NCBI GenBank assembly: GCA_017537025.1
Contig: JAFWCB010000004.1
Span: 401,871-465,870, forward strand
Direction of reading: 5' to 3'
From: Sediminibacterium sp.
GTDB lineage: Bacteria > Bacteroidota > Bacteroidia > Chitinophagales > Chitinophagaceae
Length of the DNA: 64,000 bases
The notes below the pieces were generated by a model, which had not been told where the DNA came from, did no database searches, and saw nothing but the letters and a program-made list of their open reading frames with translations. Position 1 is the stretch's first letter. Each line of letters opens with the position of its first letter. This document shows positions 8,148 through 17,252 of this stretch, piece by piece. Both the position numbers and the translations under genes were made by a program.

Positions 8148-10001
8148 TCAATTTACTTGTACAAAATCAGGTCGGCGAATTAATTGTGTTATATATCTGA
8201 AACGGATATCGCTATTGATAGTGATATTCCAATGACTCATGGCTCCCACAACCCTGGGGTAGTAATAAGTTTTGAGTTCAATGGTCCCAAAAATTAGATT
8301 TTCATTTCTGGTTCTAACTCCGGTTCCAATTGCTGCATAGCCATCCGCATTTAGAAAAATAGAATTCCCTGCATTTAGGAAAGTGATATTTCCAAATATA
8401 AATGGGGCAAATCGAAAACCTACTAATTTCCAGGTATTATAAAAAACACACTCTTCATTAAAAGTATATCTTGAAGATGCAAACGCACCGGTATTGTTAA
8501 TATTAGGGAGACCATAAATACTTGATAAAAAGAGAGGATCATTCAAATTGGTGTTAAATTGATGAGCAATACTCATATTCATAAAATGGCGATTATACCA
8601 TGTGCTACCGCCTAGTTGTCGAAGTTTTGTAAAAAAATCCACACTTGCCAATACGGCAAAATCTTCAATACTGTTATTATTATAGTACCCACCTCCCTTG
8701 ATAAGCATATTAATATAGCCTTTCTTTTTGGTAAGAAAATTTTTTTGAAAATCAGTACCGATATAGGGTCGCGAAACATTATTTCTATCTGCCCAACCTC
8801 CAGTAAATGAGATATTATAACCAATAGGGATATCTTCATTTCTACCAAAGCCATAAATAAAATTCGTCCGATAAAAATCTTGTTTAAAGATAGTAAAGGA
8901 GCCGATTACCCCTGTAACGTCGGTATATCTACTATCATACACCCTTTTATTAATATCTGGAATATCTAGGAAATCGCGCTTTATTAACCTGAGTGACACT
9001 ATTTTTTTCTTTCTCGACGTAAAGTTTAAAGCAAGTTGTTTTCTGGCGCCAATATTATACCCGATCCAACCGTCGGTAATACGATAATGATATTTTTGAG
9101 ATGAATTATAGGCAGAGTCGTTATCATAGAAATTAGAAGTGTAAAATTGACCAACTTCTAATCCTCCGGTAAATACATGATAGGGGCTAACAAGAGGCAG
9201 TTCACCTCTTATATACAAAGCTTTTTCCTCTCTGTAACCGGTATTAAAAGCCGGATTTTGATTTTGATAGCCAAGGGTTAGGTTGATGAAAGTGCCGGCA
9301 ATATTTCTTTGTAAATATTCTATGCCAAACCCATATGTAGGCTCTCTTCTTGAATCGAGGAGTTGCTGAATTTGAATCCTGTTACCCGACCCTAATAAGT
9401 TATCGTCATTTACTTCGAATTTAACCAAATCCGTAGAGGCTTCACTCACACTACCGCCAAATGGAAATACATCTTTCACGTATACTATAACCACTACTGA
9501 ATCGCCTAATATATCGGGATCCTGCACCTTTATCCTAGCATCCTGTACAAAACTCAGATCACGTAAAAATTTTTCATTATCCGCAAGTAAATTTGGGTAC
9601 AATGAATCTCCCTCGTGAAAAAATAAATTATTTCGAATGATCTGTTCTTTTGTTTTTGTGTGAAGTTTATCACCCAGTGTACTAATGAAATTCTTTGTAA
9701 GCAATGTGTCGGAAACTGCTTTATTAAATCCGGGTTTTACAATTCTAATTTCTTTGATGATATTCCCCTTATAAGGTTCAAAATCGTCGGCATTTTTCAA
9801 AGCTCCATTCAGTGGTACTGTAAATTCATTATTATTGATGGAAACTGATTTCCCGATTTTCCCGATAAGTCCTTTTTTATTTGCAAGAAAAAAAACAGAA
9901 TCAGCTGTTTGCTGTGCTTTACTGTATTTACATACACCTATGGTAAAGAGGAGAAGAAGATATTGAAGTGGTTTAATTATGTTATGGGTTCCTCTTATCA
10001 T
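8148..10001 (-). CDS. BamA/TamA-like outer membrane beta-barrel protein with a POTRA domain
   Basis: I start at the ATG at 10001 (MIRGTHNIIKP), which gives a signal peptide ending near KYSKA, rather than 26 residues further upstream. The mature protein has a POTRA-like region with NIIKEIRIVKPGF, then NEKFLRDLSFVQDARIKV (a strand-turn-helix typical of POTRA). A 16-strand-like beta barrel follows, with alternating aromatic strands, ending in FRYITQLIRRPDFVQVN. Family knowledge: such proteins belong to the Omp85 superfamily that inserts or translocates outer membrane proteins. At about 617 residues with few POTRA repeats it is closer to surface-antigen/TamA-like members than to the main BamA. 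The exact role is unknown. Confidence 0.7.
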   Translation of the reverse strand: MIRGTHNIIKPLQYLLLLFTIGVCKYSKAQQTADSVFFLANKKGLIGKIGKSVSINNNEFTVPLNGALKNADDFEPYKGNIIKEIRIVKPGFNKAVSDTLLTKNFISTLGDKLHTKTKEQIIRNNLFFHEGDSLYPNLLADNEKFLRDLSFVQDARIKVQDPDILGDSVVVIVYVKDVFPFGGSVSEASTDLVKFEVNDDNLLGSGNRIQIQQLLDSRREPTYGFGIEYLQRNIAGTFINLTLGYQNQNPAFNTGYREEKALYIRGELPLVSPYHVFTGGLEVGQFYTSNFYDNDSAYNSSQKYHYRITDGWIGYNIGARKQLALNFTSRKKKIVSLRLIKRDFLDIPDINKRVYDSRYTDVTGVIGSFTIFKQDFYRTNFIYGFGRNEDIPIGYNISFTGGWADRNNVSRPYIGTDFQKNFLTKKKGYINMLIKGGGYYNNNSIEDFAVLASVDFFTKLRQLGGSTWYNRHFMNMSIAHQFNTNLNDPLFLSSIYGLPNINNTGAFASSRYTFNEECVFYNTWKLVGFRFAPFIFGNITFLNAGNSIFLNADGYAAIGTGVRTRNENLIFGTIELKTYYYPRVVGAMSHWNITINSDIRFRYITQLIRRPDFVQVN

Positions 10002-10169
10002 AAACACTTTAAGATACAACAAATATAAGAGTTTGAGGCCTCTTGTAGAATAACGGCCAAAACCTTTGTAGGAAAGCAACTACAATATCTTTTTTTTACG
10101 CTTTTTTCTTAGGAATGCACAAAAAAGGGTATTACCTTACCATTCTATTTTTCATCCAATAACTTAACA

Positions 10170-13100
10170 ATGAAAAGTTCTTTACAACTTCGATTATACG
10201 GGGGGCTAGGTATTTCAGTACTTCTCGTTTTACTCGTTGGCTTTTTTTCCATTAATGCACTTGAGAAACATGTTGCTCAAAATAATCAGCTAGTTCATAC
10301 CAAACAAACCATAGATATCGTTCGTGATCTACGCTATAATCTCACGCAAATGCGCGGATCCAGAAGGGCTTATTGGATCACAAGTAATCCTGAATTTTTA
10401 ACAGTGTTTAAATCTTCAGAAAATTTATTTCACCCTATGCTTGTTGATCTAAATAAAAAATTATCCAAACAGGTTAATATTACAGACGATGTTTCCCAGC
10501 TCGATACAGCTCTTTCTAGTTTATTTGTTTATTGGGAAGGAGAGGGTGTTATAAAATTAAATTATTCAAAAGAAGAGGTAGCGGCTATTCTTAATCATGA
10601 AGAGCGTATACTAATTAGAATTTATAAGTTAATTGAGCACATCAAAACAACCTTAAATAATGAATTAGAGAATAATCAAATTTCTCTAGAAGCTTCTTTT
10701 GCAGAAAGTAGAAGGATAATTATTGGCGGCGTAGTACTGTTAATCACCATTGTATTGATGCTTGTAAATGCTGTTATTACAACACTTAAGAGCAGATTTC
10801 GAGCAGCCAATAAATTAAAAGAAACGGTTACTAAAATGGAGGAGATGAATCTGATCGCAAGAGAAAAGAATCGCCTACTCGAAGGGGTGAGTTATGTGAA
10901 CGATCATATTCAGCATGCAGAAAATCTAGAGCAACTTTCAGGAAATGTGATCCGAGCTATCGTTACTTATTTGGAGGTTCCGGCCGGGGTTCTTTATTTA
11001 ACAGACGAATCAAGAGATAAACTTGATATGGTTGCCGGAGTTGCCGTTTCTGCATCAGCAAAAATTGGTTTCAGAATTGGGGAAGGTATCATTGGGAACG
11101 CTGCCTTACAGAAAAAAGCAGTCAGTATAACAGATGTTCCTACTGATTATTGGCGAGTGGAAACAGCCTTGGGTAATGTAGTAGGTAAGGGAGAGATACT
11201 GTGTATGCCACTTTGGCTTGATGATGATCTTAAGGGAGTTATTGAACTCGGTATTTTCGGAACTTTTTCTGATCATCAAAAAAACTTATTAGAAAGTATT
11301 GCGCATAATGTAGCAATTGCGATCCATAATCAACAGTCAAGGAATAAAATTAATATTTTACTAGAACAGGTTCAGGAGCAAAAAGAGGCTATGGTAAGCC
11401 AGCAAGAAGAGTTGAGGCAAACAAATGATGAATTGAGCCGTCAGGCAGAAGAATTACAGGCCTCAGAAGAAGAATTGCGAACACAAGAGGAAGAACTTAG
11501 ACAAATCAACAGTGAATTATTAGATAAAAATACAGCAGTTGAAACAGCTAGACAAGCATTAATACTAAAGGCCAAGGAGCTTGAAATCACAAGTAAATAC
11601 AAATCTGAGTTTTTAGCGAATATGTCGCATGAGTTACGTACACCTTTGAATAGCGTTTTAATACTTGCTAAACTATTAGCGGATAATAATGCTGAGAATC
11701 TTACAGCCAAACAAATTGAATATGCCAATATCATTCATAAATCTGGTAAGGATTTACTTGAGTTAATTAATGATATTTTGGATTTATCAAAAATAGAAGC
11801 GGGTAAAATTGAGTTAAACGTCGAAGAAGTAAGTATCGATACCATTGCTACCGATTTAAAACAACTTTTTGGGGTACTTGCGTCTGAGAAAAAAATTCAG
11901 TATGAAATAATAATGGAGGAAGGGTTACCCGCTTCTGTGAAAACAGATAAACAAAGGATTGAACAGGTTTTGAAGAACCTGCTCTCAAATGCCTTTAAAT
12001 TTACACCACCGAATGGTAATGTATCTATTACTTTCTCCAACAGAGATCAATTCGATAGGAAAAGAATTGGTATTAGTGTTAAGGATTCAGGAATTGGAAT
12101 CCCTGCAGAAAAACAAGCGCTGATTTTTGAGGCATTTCAACAAGCAGATGGTACTACCAGCAGAAAATATGGAGGTACGGGTTTAGGGCTGTCGATTAGT
12201 AAGGAGTTGGTTCGACTATTAGGTGGAGAAATGGAATTAACTAGTGAGGAGGGCAAAGGGAGCATTTTTACGATTATTCTGCCCCATGAATCAATCGTGG
12301 AAAATAAACTTCAAATACCATTACCCATTGCAAAAGCGCCTTTATTAGAAGAGGTTGTTGAGCAACAAATAGTAGAAGACGATAGAAATTCTATTACACA
12401 TCAGGATAATGTTATGCTGATTATTGAAGACGATGAAAATTTCGCATCTATCCTGAAGGACTTTGCACGCAATAAAGGGTATAAGCCGATAGTAGCTTTA
12501 CAAGGAGATGAAGGACTGCTATATGCAAAAAAATATAAGCCGGATGCCATCATACTTGATGTTCAGCTTCCCATCATAGACGGCTGGTCGCTATTAAAAA
12601 TGTTGAAAGAAGATTCGGTTACAAAAGATATTCCTGTACATATTATTTCTGCGTTTGATGATAGCCGATTACAAACCGGTGGAGCTTTAGCATATGTTAA
12701 AAAGCCGATTGATAAAGAAGGATTAGAAAAAGCTTTCAATACGATTGGGGTTCACCTCAATGAGCATATGAAGCATATACTTATTATTGATAGGCCAGCA
12801 TCTAGTCATCTTAAAGACGATCTGCTAGAAAAAATATTTCTGGATAAACATAAGTATGTGAAATTCACGCATTGTTTATCTATCACTGAAGCAAAGCATA
12901 TTCTGCAAGGTGAAAGATTTGATTGTATCATTGCAGATATCGGGGATGATATTAAAATAGGGGTAGAAGAATTAGGAGTGATTCAGTCAGGTTCAGATGA
13001 TAAACAAATCCCTATCATTATTTATTTAGATAAGGATATTTCAAATGCAGAAGAATTACAGTTAAAAAAAATATCTGATGTTATTGTGCGAAAATCGCCG

Positions 13101-13583
13101 GCTGTTCATAATCGATTAATTGATGAGCTAGAATTATTTTTATATAAGGTTGAGCAGGAACAACAACATCCTACAACAAGTGGGGAGCATTTTATCGGAG
13201 ACGTTACCTTAAAAGGCAAAAAAATATTGGTAGTTGATGATGATATGCGTAATGTATATGCCTTAAGCACGGTACTGGAAAATGAAGATGTTGAGGTTGT
13301 GACAGCCTCTGACGGAAAAGAATCTTTGGAAGTACTAACACACAATAGCAATATTGACTTGATTTTAATGGATATTATGATGCCTGAAATGGATGGTTAT
13401 GAAGCTATGAAAAGAATTCGCCAAGATCTGAAATTAACGGAATTACCCATCATTGCTCTTACGGCAAAAGCTATGATGGGAGATAGGGAGAAGTGTATTG
13501 AGGCAGGTGCGTCTGACTACATATCAAAACCGGTTGATGTACCAAAATTATTATCATTAATAAGGGTTTGGCTAGCAAGATAG
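10170..13583 (+). CDS. CHASE3-GAF hybrid sensor histidine kinase with three receiver domains
   Basis: Domains in order over 1137 residues: TM1 (about 8-30), a periplasmic CHASE3-type helical sensor (31-180), TM2 (183-206), GAF (235-390), a glutamate-rich coiled coil (393-475), HisKA with phospho-acceptor His487 in MSHELRTPLNS, HATPase (590-705, with GTGLGLSISKELV), receiver 1 with Asp797, a degenerate middle receiver (867-985) and receiver 3 with Asp1068 in LMDIMMPEMDG. It is a membrane-bound phosphorelay kinase. The next three genes (CheR, CheB, response regulator-kinase) follow with 3-base or negative spacing, so they form one operon. Family knowledge: such kinases with CHASE3 and CheB/CheR partners occur in many bacteria without being chemotaxis receptors. 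The signal and output are unknown. Confidence 0.92.
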   Translation: MKSSLQLRLYGGLGISVLLVLLVGFFSINALEKHVAQNNQLVHTKQTIDIVRDLRYNLTQMRGSRRAYWITSNPEFLTVFKSSENLFHPMLVDLNKKLSKQVNITDDVSQLDTALSSLFVYWEGEGVIKLNYSKEEVAAILNHEERILIRIYKLIEHIKTTLNNELENNQISLEASFAESRRIIIGGVVLLITIVLMLVNAVITTLKSRFRAANKLKETVTKMEEMNLIAREKNRLLEGVSYVNDHIQHAENLEQLSGNVIRAIVTYLEVPAGVLYLTDESRDKLDMVAGVAVSASAKIGFRIGEGIIGNAALQKKAVSITDVPTDYWRVETALGNVVGKGEILCMPLWLDDDLKGVIELGIFGTFSDHQKNLLESIAHNVAIAIHNQQSRNKINILLEQVQEQKEAMVSQQEELRQTNDELSRQAEELQASEEELRTQEEELRQINSELLDKNTAVETARQALILKAKELEITSKYKSEFLANMSHELRTPLNSVLILAKLLADNNAENLTAKQIEYANIIHKSGKDLLELINDILDLSKIEAGKIELNVEEVSIDTIATDLKQLFGVLASEKKIQYEIIMEEGLPASVKTDKQRIEQVLKNLLSNAFKFTPPNGNVSITFSNRDQFDRKRIGISVKDSGIGIPAEKQALIFEAFQQADGTTSRKYGGTGLGLSISKELVRLLGGEMELTSEEGKGSIFTIILPHESIVENKLQIPLPIAKAPLLEEVVEQQIVEDDRNSITHQDNVMLIIEDDENFASILKDFARNKGYKPIVALQGDEGLLYAKKYKPDAIILDVQLPIIDGWSLLKMLKEDSVTKDIPVHIISAFDDSRLQTGGALAYVKKPIDKEGLEKAFNTIGVHLNEHMKHILIIDRPASSHLKDDLLEKIFLDKHKYVKFTHCLSITEAKHILQGERFDCIIADIGDDIKIGVEELGVIQSGSDDKQIPIIIYLDKDISNAEELQLKKISDVIVRKSPAVHNRLIDELELFLYKVEQEQQHPTTSGEHFIGDVTLKGKKILVVDDDMRNVYALSTVLENEDVEVVTASDGKESLEVLTHNSNIDLILMDIMMPEMDGYEAMKRIRQDLKLTELPIIALTAKAMMGDREKCIEAGASDYISKPVDVPKLLSLIRVWLAR

Positions 13584-13586
13584 TAT

Positions 13587-14408
13587 ATGAGAAATGAAGT
13601 TGATTTTGCTGCATTAGAAAGTGTCCTTGAAATTATTAATAAAAAGTTCGGGTATGATTTCAGAGACTATGCCAAGGCTTCTTTAGTAAGAAGAGTGAAT
13701 AAATTTTTAGATGATCATCAAATTGATGATATTTATGCGTTAAAGTATTTTTTACTAAATAGGGAAGGTGCTTTTCAGCATTTCTTGCAAGAAATTACCG
13801 TTAATGTTACGGAGCTTTTTAGAGATCCTTTATACTATTTAGCCCTACGCAAAAAAATTATTCCGGCACTAAGTTCATACCCTATAATAAAAATTTGGCA
13901 TGCAGGATGTTCAAGCGGTGAAGAGGTATTTTCGATGGCTATTTTACTACATGAAGCCGGGTTATTACAAAGAACGAGAATTTATGCTACTGATATTAAC
14001 CCGCTTAACTTAGAAAAAGCTAAAAAGGGAATACTACCCTTAAAGAGTATGAAAGAATTTACAGCTAATTATATTCAAGCCGGTGGTGTTCAAGATTTTG
14101 CAGACTATTATACAGCAAAGTATAATTATGCCATCATAAAGGATTTCCTGAGGCAATCTATCGTTTTTTCTCAACACAATTTGGTAGTGGATCATCCCTT
14201 TAATGAGTTTCAATTTATTAGCTGCAGGAATGTAATGATCTATTTTAATAGAAAACTACAGAATAGGGCACTTCAACTATTCAGTGATAGTCTGGCTGTT
14301 AGGGGTTTCTTAGGTATCGGATTAAAAGAAACATTGTCGTTTAGTTCTGTAAAAAATGATTTTGATATTATTGATAACCAGTTAAAAATTTACCGTAAAC
14401 GAGGATGA
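13587..14408 (+). CDS. cheR: CheR-type SAM-dependent protein methyltransferase
   Basis: The 273-residue protein has the CheR N-terminal helical domain (KASLVRRVNKFL near residue 30), the VTELFRDPLYY motif, the SAM loop IWHAGCSSGEEVFSMAILL near residue 105 and the late motif FQFISCRNVMIYFN near residue 209. Family knowledge: CheR methylates glutamates on chemoreceptor helices. No MCP gene is present, so the glutamate-rich coiled coil of the kinase encoded immediately upstream is a plausible substrate; this is inference. It starts 3 bases after the kinase stop and overlaps cheB by the ATGA tetranucleotide, which suggests translational coupling. Confidence 0.93.
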   Translation: MRNEVDFAALESVLEIINKKFGYDFRDYAKASLVRRVNKFLDDHQIDDIYALKYFLLNREGAFQHFLQEITVNVTELFRDPLYYLALRKKIIPALSSYPIIKIWHAGCSSGEEVFSMAILLHEAGLLQRTRIYATDINPLNLEKAKKGILPLKSMKEFTANYIQAGGVQDFADYYTAKYNYAIIKDFLRQSIVFSQHNLVVDHPFNEFQFISCRNVMIYFNRKLQNRALQLFSDSLAVRGFLGIGLKETLSFSSVKNDFDIIDNQLKIYRKRG

Positions 14409-14995
14409 AGAAGGATGATAAAATTATATTGATCGGTGGATCGGCGGGTAGTTTTCCTATAATTATGAACCTACTTCCGGAATTGCCCGTTTATTTTGAT
14501 GTGCCAGTTATTATTGTTTTACATCGATTAAGAAATGTGATAAGTGAAATGGCTTATCTATTTTCAAAAGCTACTAATAAGCATACAATTCGTGAGCCGG
14601 AAGATAAAGAGCCTATTCTACCTGGTAATATTTATTTAGCGCCACAGAATTATCATTTATTGATAGAACCGGATAAGGTATTTAGCTTAGATTATTCCGA
14701 ACAAATTAATTTCAGCAGACCGTCTATTGATTTGAGTTTTATTTCCGCTGCCAATGTTTACAAGGAAAACTGTATTGGAATTCTGTTGAGTGGCTCCAAC
14801 AAAGACGGAGCAAACGGCTTAACACATGTTCTAACAAAAGGTGGCAAAGCCATAATTCAAGACCCAATCGATGCAAGTTATAACGTTATGCCTACTGAAG
14901 CTATTAAACTCAACCCTACAGCGCTTGTTGCTAATGCACAAATAATACAACAGTTAATCATTGAAAACCTTACTTTTTCAAATGGAAACGAATAA
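14405..14995 (+). CDS. cheB: Stand-alone CheB methylesterase/glutamate deamidase domain
   Basis: The 196-residue protein is only the catalytic domain; the receiver domain of classical CheB is missing. The triad is visible: Ser13 in GGSAGS, His40 in VIIVLHRLR and Asp134 in GSNKDGANG. LPGNIYLAPQNYHLLI and the QDPIDASYNVMPTEAI segment also match CheB. Family knowledge: CheB removes methyl groups added by CheR. Without a receiver domain its activity cannot be switched by phosphorylation in cis, so control may come through the partner kinases. It overlaps cheR by 4 bases and the next gene by 14 bases, indicating tight coupling within the signalling operon. Confidence 0.92.
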   Translation: MKKDDKIILIGGSAGSFPIIMNLLPELPVYFDVPVIIVLHRLRNVISEMAYLFSKATNKHTIREPEDKEPILPGNIYLAPQNYHLLIEPDKVFSLDYSEQINFSRPSIDLSFISAANVYKENCIGILLSGSNKDGANGLTHVLTKGGKAIIQDPIDASYNVMPTEAIKLNPTALVANAQIIQQLIIENLTFSNGNE

Positions 14996-16088
14996 TCAAC
15001 TACCTGAGTTTTTAATATTACTGGTCGACGATCGATCAGAAAACTTAATATCATTAGAAGAGATATTAGCTCAGCCCGGTCGCCGATTTTTAAAAGCAAA
15101 TTCCGGAAACGAAGCGCTAAAAACCGTATTAAAAAATGAACAGATCGGATTAATTATGCTAGATGTTCAAATGCCTGATATGGATGGCTTTGAGGTGGCC
15201 AGATTGTTAAAATCTAATACAAAATCAAAAGACATCGCAATCATCTTTGTGACTGCCATAAGTAAAGATGAACAATATGTTTTAAAAGGCTTTGAAGAGG
15301 GTGCGGTCGATTACTTACAAAAACCATTGGATATTAATGTTACCAGGGCAAAAGTGAATGTGTTTGAACGTCTTTACCATACCCAAACAAGATTAAAAAA
15401 ATCCTTAGCGGAAGTAGAGAATGTAAATAAACAATTGGAGCGTTTTATGTTCATAGTATCTCATGATCTTAAGTCACCACTAGCTACGATAAGTATGCTT
15501 GCTGATTTATTAAAGAGAGATGAAATTATTAAGCGAGAGCAGGAGTTAGCAGAAAATACCGCTATCATCTATAGTGCTTCTACAAAACTAACAGGCATGA
15601 TTGAATCGATTTTGGAGTATTCTCGTCAAAGTATGACACAACAAACTACGGAGGACGTAAATACTTTTACCTTGGTTTCAGAGATTGTTTCACTTCTCTT
15701 TTTACCTAAATATTATAAAGTAATTATTGCGGATAATTTACCAACAATTCATACTAGAAAAATCAAATTGCAACAGGTTTTTCAAAACTTAATTTCGAAT
15801 TCAATTAAGTACAATAATAAAACTAATCCTATCATTGAAATAGGCGTTACTGAAACTGAGATGTTTTATACATTTTTTGTAAAAGATAATGGGCAAGGTA
15901 TTTCCAAAAAAGATCATGATCGTATTTTTAAACTTTTTGAAACAACTGATAATAAGAGTACAAAAGATAGCTCTACAGGTGTTGGCCTGAATTTATTAAA
16001 AGTATTAGTAGAAGAGCAAGGCGGTAAAATTTGGGTAGAAAGTGAACCCGGACAGGGTAGTACTTTTTATTTTGAATGGCGTAAGTAA
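14982..16088 (+). CDS. Response regulator-histidine kinase fusion (REC-HisKA-HATPase)
   Basis: I use the ATG at 14982 (METNNQLPEF); the frame is open a little further upstream but only from a TTG deep inside cheB. The 369 residues comprise a receiver domain with Asp61 in LIMLDVQMPDMDGF, a linker helix, a HisKA domain with His161 in FIVSHDLKSPLATISML and a HATPase domain with FVKDNGQGISKKDHDRIF and STGVGLNLLKVLVEEQGGKIWVES pieces. It is a soluble kinase likely fed by the membrane hybrid kinase at the head of the operon, which makes a branched phosphorelay. Its 3-prime end overlaps the convergent nhaA by 22 bases. Confidence 0.93.
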   Translation: METNNQLPEFLILLVDDRSENLISLEEILAQPGRRFLKANSGNEALKTVLKNEQIGLIMLDVQMPDMDGFEVARLLKSNTKSKDIAIIFVTAISKDEQYVLKGFEEGAVDYLQKPLDINVTRAKVNVFERLYHTQTRLKKSLAEVENVNKQLERFMFIVSHDLKSPLATISMLADLLKRDEIIKREQELAENTAIIYSASTKLTGMIESILEYSRQSMTQQTTEDVNTFTLVSEIVSLLFLPKYYKVIIADNLPTIHTRKIKLQQVFQNLISNSIKYNNKTNPIIEIGVTETEMFYTFFVKDNGQGISKKDHDRIFKLFETTDNKSTKDSSTGVGLNLLKVLVEEQGGKIWVESEPGQGSTFYFEWRK

Positions 16089-17251
16089 AACCAGCTGTAG
16101 CCAAAACCCATAGCCAATATTGAAGCTAATAAAACAGCAATTTTCGCTATATCCTGTTCCAAGGGCTTAGTAAATGCAAGAGTTGCTAAGAAAATACTCA
16201 TGGTAAAACCGATACCGCATAAAATACCCGCGCCTATCATTTTATACCAATTCGTATCGGAAGGTAATTCCGCATATTTTTTTCTAATCATAAAATAGGT
16301 AACTCCAACAATACCCAATGGCTTTCCTATTACTAAGCCTATGATAATTCCCCAACTATACGTTAAACTAAAAATTCCATTTATTTCAGTTGGGAATACA
16401 ATTGCTGTATTTGCTAAAGCAAATAATGGCAGGATTATAAAGTAAACCGGTATATGTAGTTTAATTTCAACATTCGATAATTGCTTAACGGGTATCATAA
16501 AAGCTAATATAACCCCTGCAACTGTTGCATGGATACCTGCATTAAACATGGCATACCAAAGTATAAGACCTAATAATACATGTTTCCAACCAAATACGGC
16601 CTTCCTCTTATTTAAGAACCACAGAACTAAAACTACCAATAATATTACTAATATATAACTCAATACCAGTTTGCCACCATAAAATAGAGCAATTACCGCA
16701 ATGGCTCCTAAGTCATCAATAATGGCCAATGCAGTTACAAATATTTTTAGTGCTACGGGAATACGCTTTCCTAATAATGAGGCAATACCTAGGGTAAAAG
16801 CAATATCTGTTGCCATCGGTACAGCCCAACCTTTTACATAGATGGTATCTTTCACAAATAAGCTATATGTGATTGCAGGTATAATCATTCCTCCGAAAGC
16901 TGCCATAACGGGTAGTATAGCCTTTTTCAAAGAAGATAACTCTCCGCAAACTAATTCTCTTTTTATTTCCATTCCTACCAGGAAAAAGAAAAAAGCCATA
17001 AAAAAATCATTGATCCAAATGAGCAAACTATTAGGAATAGATAAGAATCCGATATGAACATGATGATCAAGTGTATTGGTAAAACTCCATTGCCATAGCT
17101 GAGTATATGCGGGAGCTATAAATGAAACATTGGATAATACCAACGACACACCTGTACATACTAATAATAAAATACCTATTGTTCTACTATCTTTTAAAAA
17201 AAGGCGTAAAGGAGTGAGAATTTTTTTTCTAATGATGCGCTTGATAGCCAT
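16067..17251 (-). CDS. nhaA: NhaA-type Na+/H+ antiporter
   Basis: The protein (394 residues from the ATG at 17251) has about twelve membrane helices and the NhaA hallmarks FFFLVGMEIKRELVCGELS, MATDIAFTLGIASLLGKRIP and AIIDDLGAIAVIALFYG, where the paired Asp residues carry Na+ and H+. The chosen start leaves one base after the stop of the OstA-like gene. The longer frame from 17296 would begin inside that gene. Family knowledge: it exports Na+ or Li+ in exchange for two protons under alkaline or salt stress. It is the last gene of the amidase-MCE-OstA transcription unit, although a functional link to LPS transport is not evident. Confidence 0.95.
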   Translation of the reverse strand: MAIKRIIRKKILTPLRLFLKDSRTIGILLLVCTGVSLVLSNVSFIAPAYTQLWQWSFTNTLDHHVHIGFLSIPNSLLIWINDFFMAFFFFLVGMEIKRELVCGELSSLKKAILPVMAAFGGMIIPAITYSLFVKDTIYVKGWAVPMATDIAFTLGIASLLGKRIPVALKIFVTALAIIDDLGAIAVIALFYGGKLVLSYILVILLVVLVLWFLNKRKAVFGWKHVLLGLILWYAMFNAGIHATVAGVILAFMIPVKQLSNVEIKLHIPVYFIILPLFALANTAIVFPTEINGIFSLTYSWGIIIGLVIGKPLGIVGVTYFMIRKKYAELPSDTNWYKMIGAGILCGIGFTMSIFLATLAFTKPLEQDIAKIAVLLASILAMGFGYSWFYLRHSK

Positions 17252-17252
17252 A

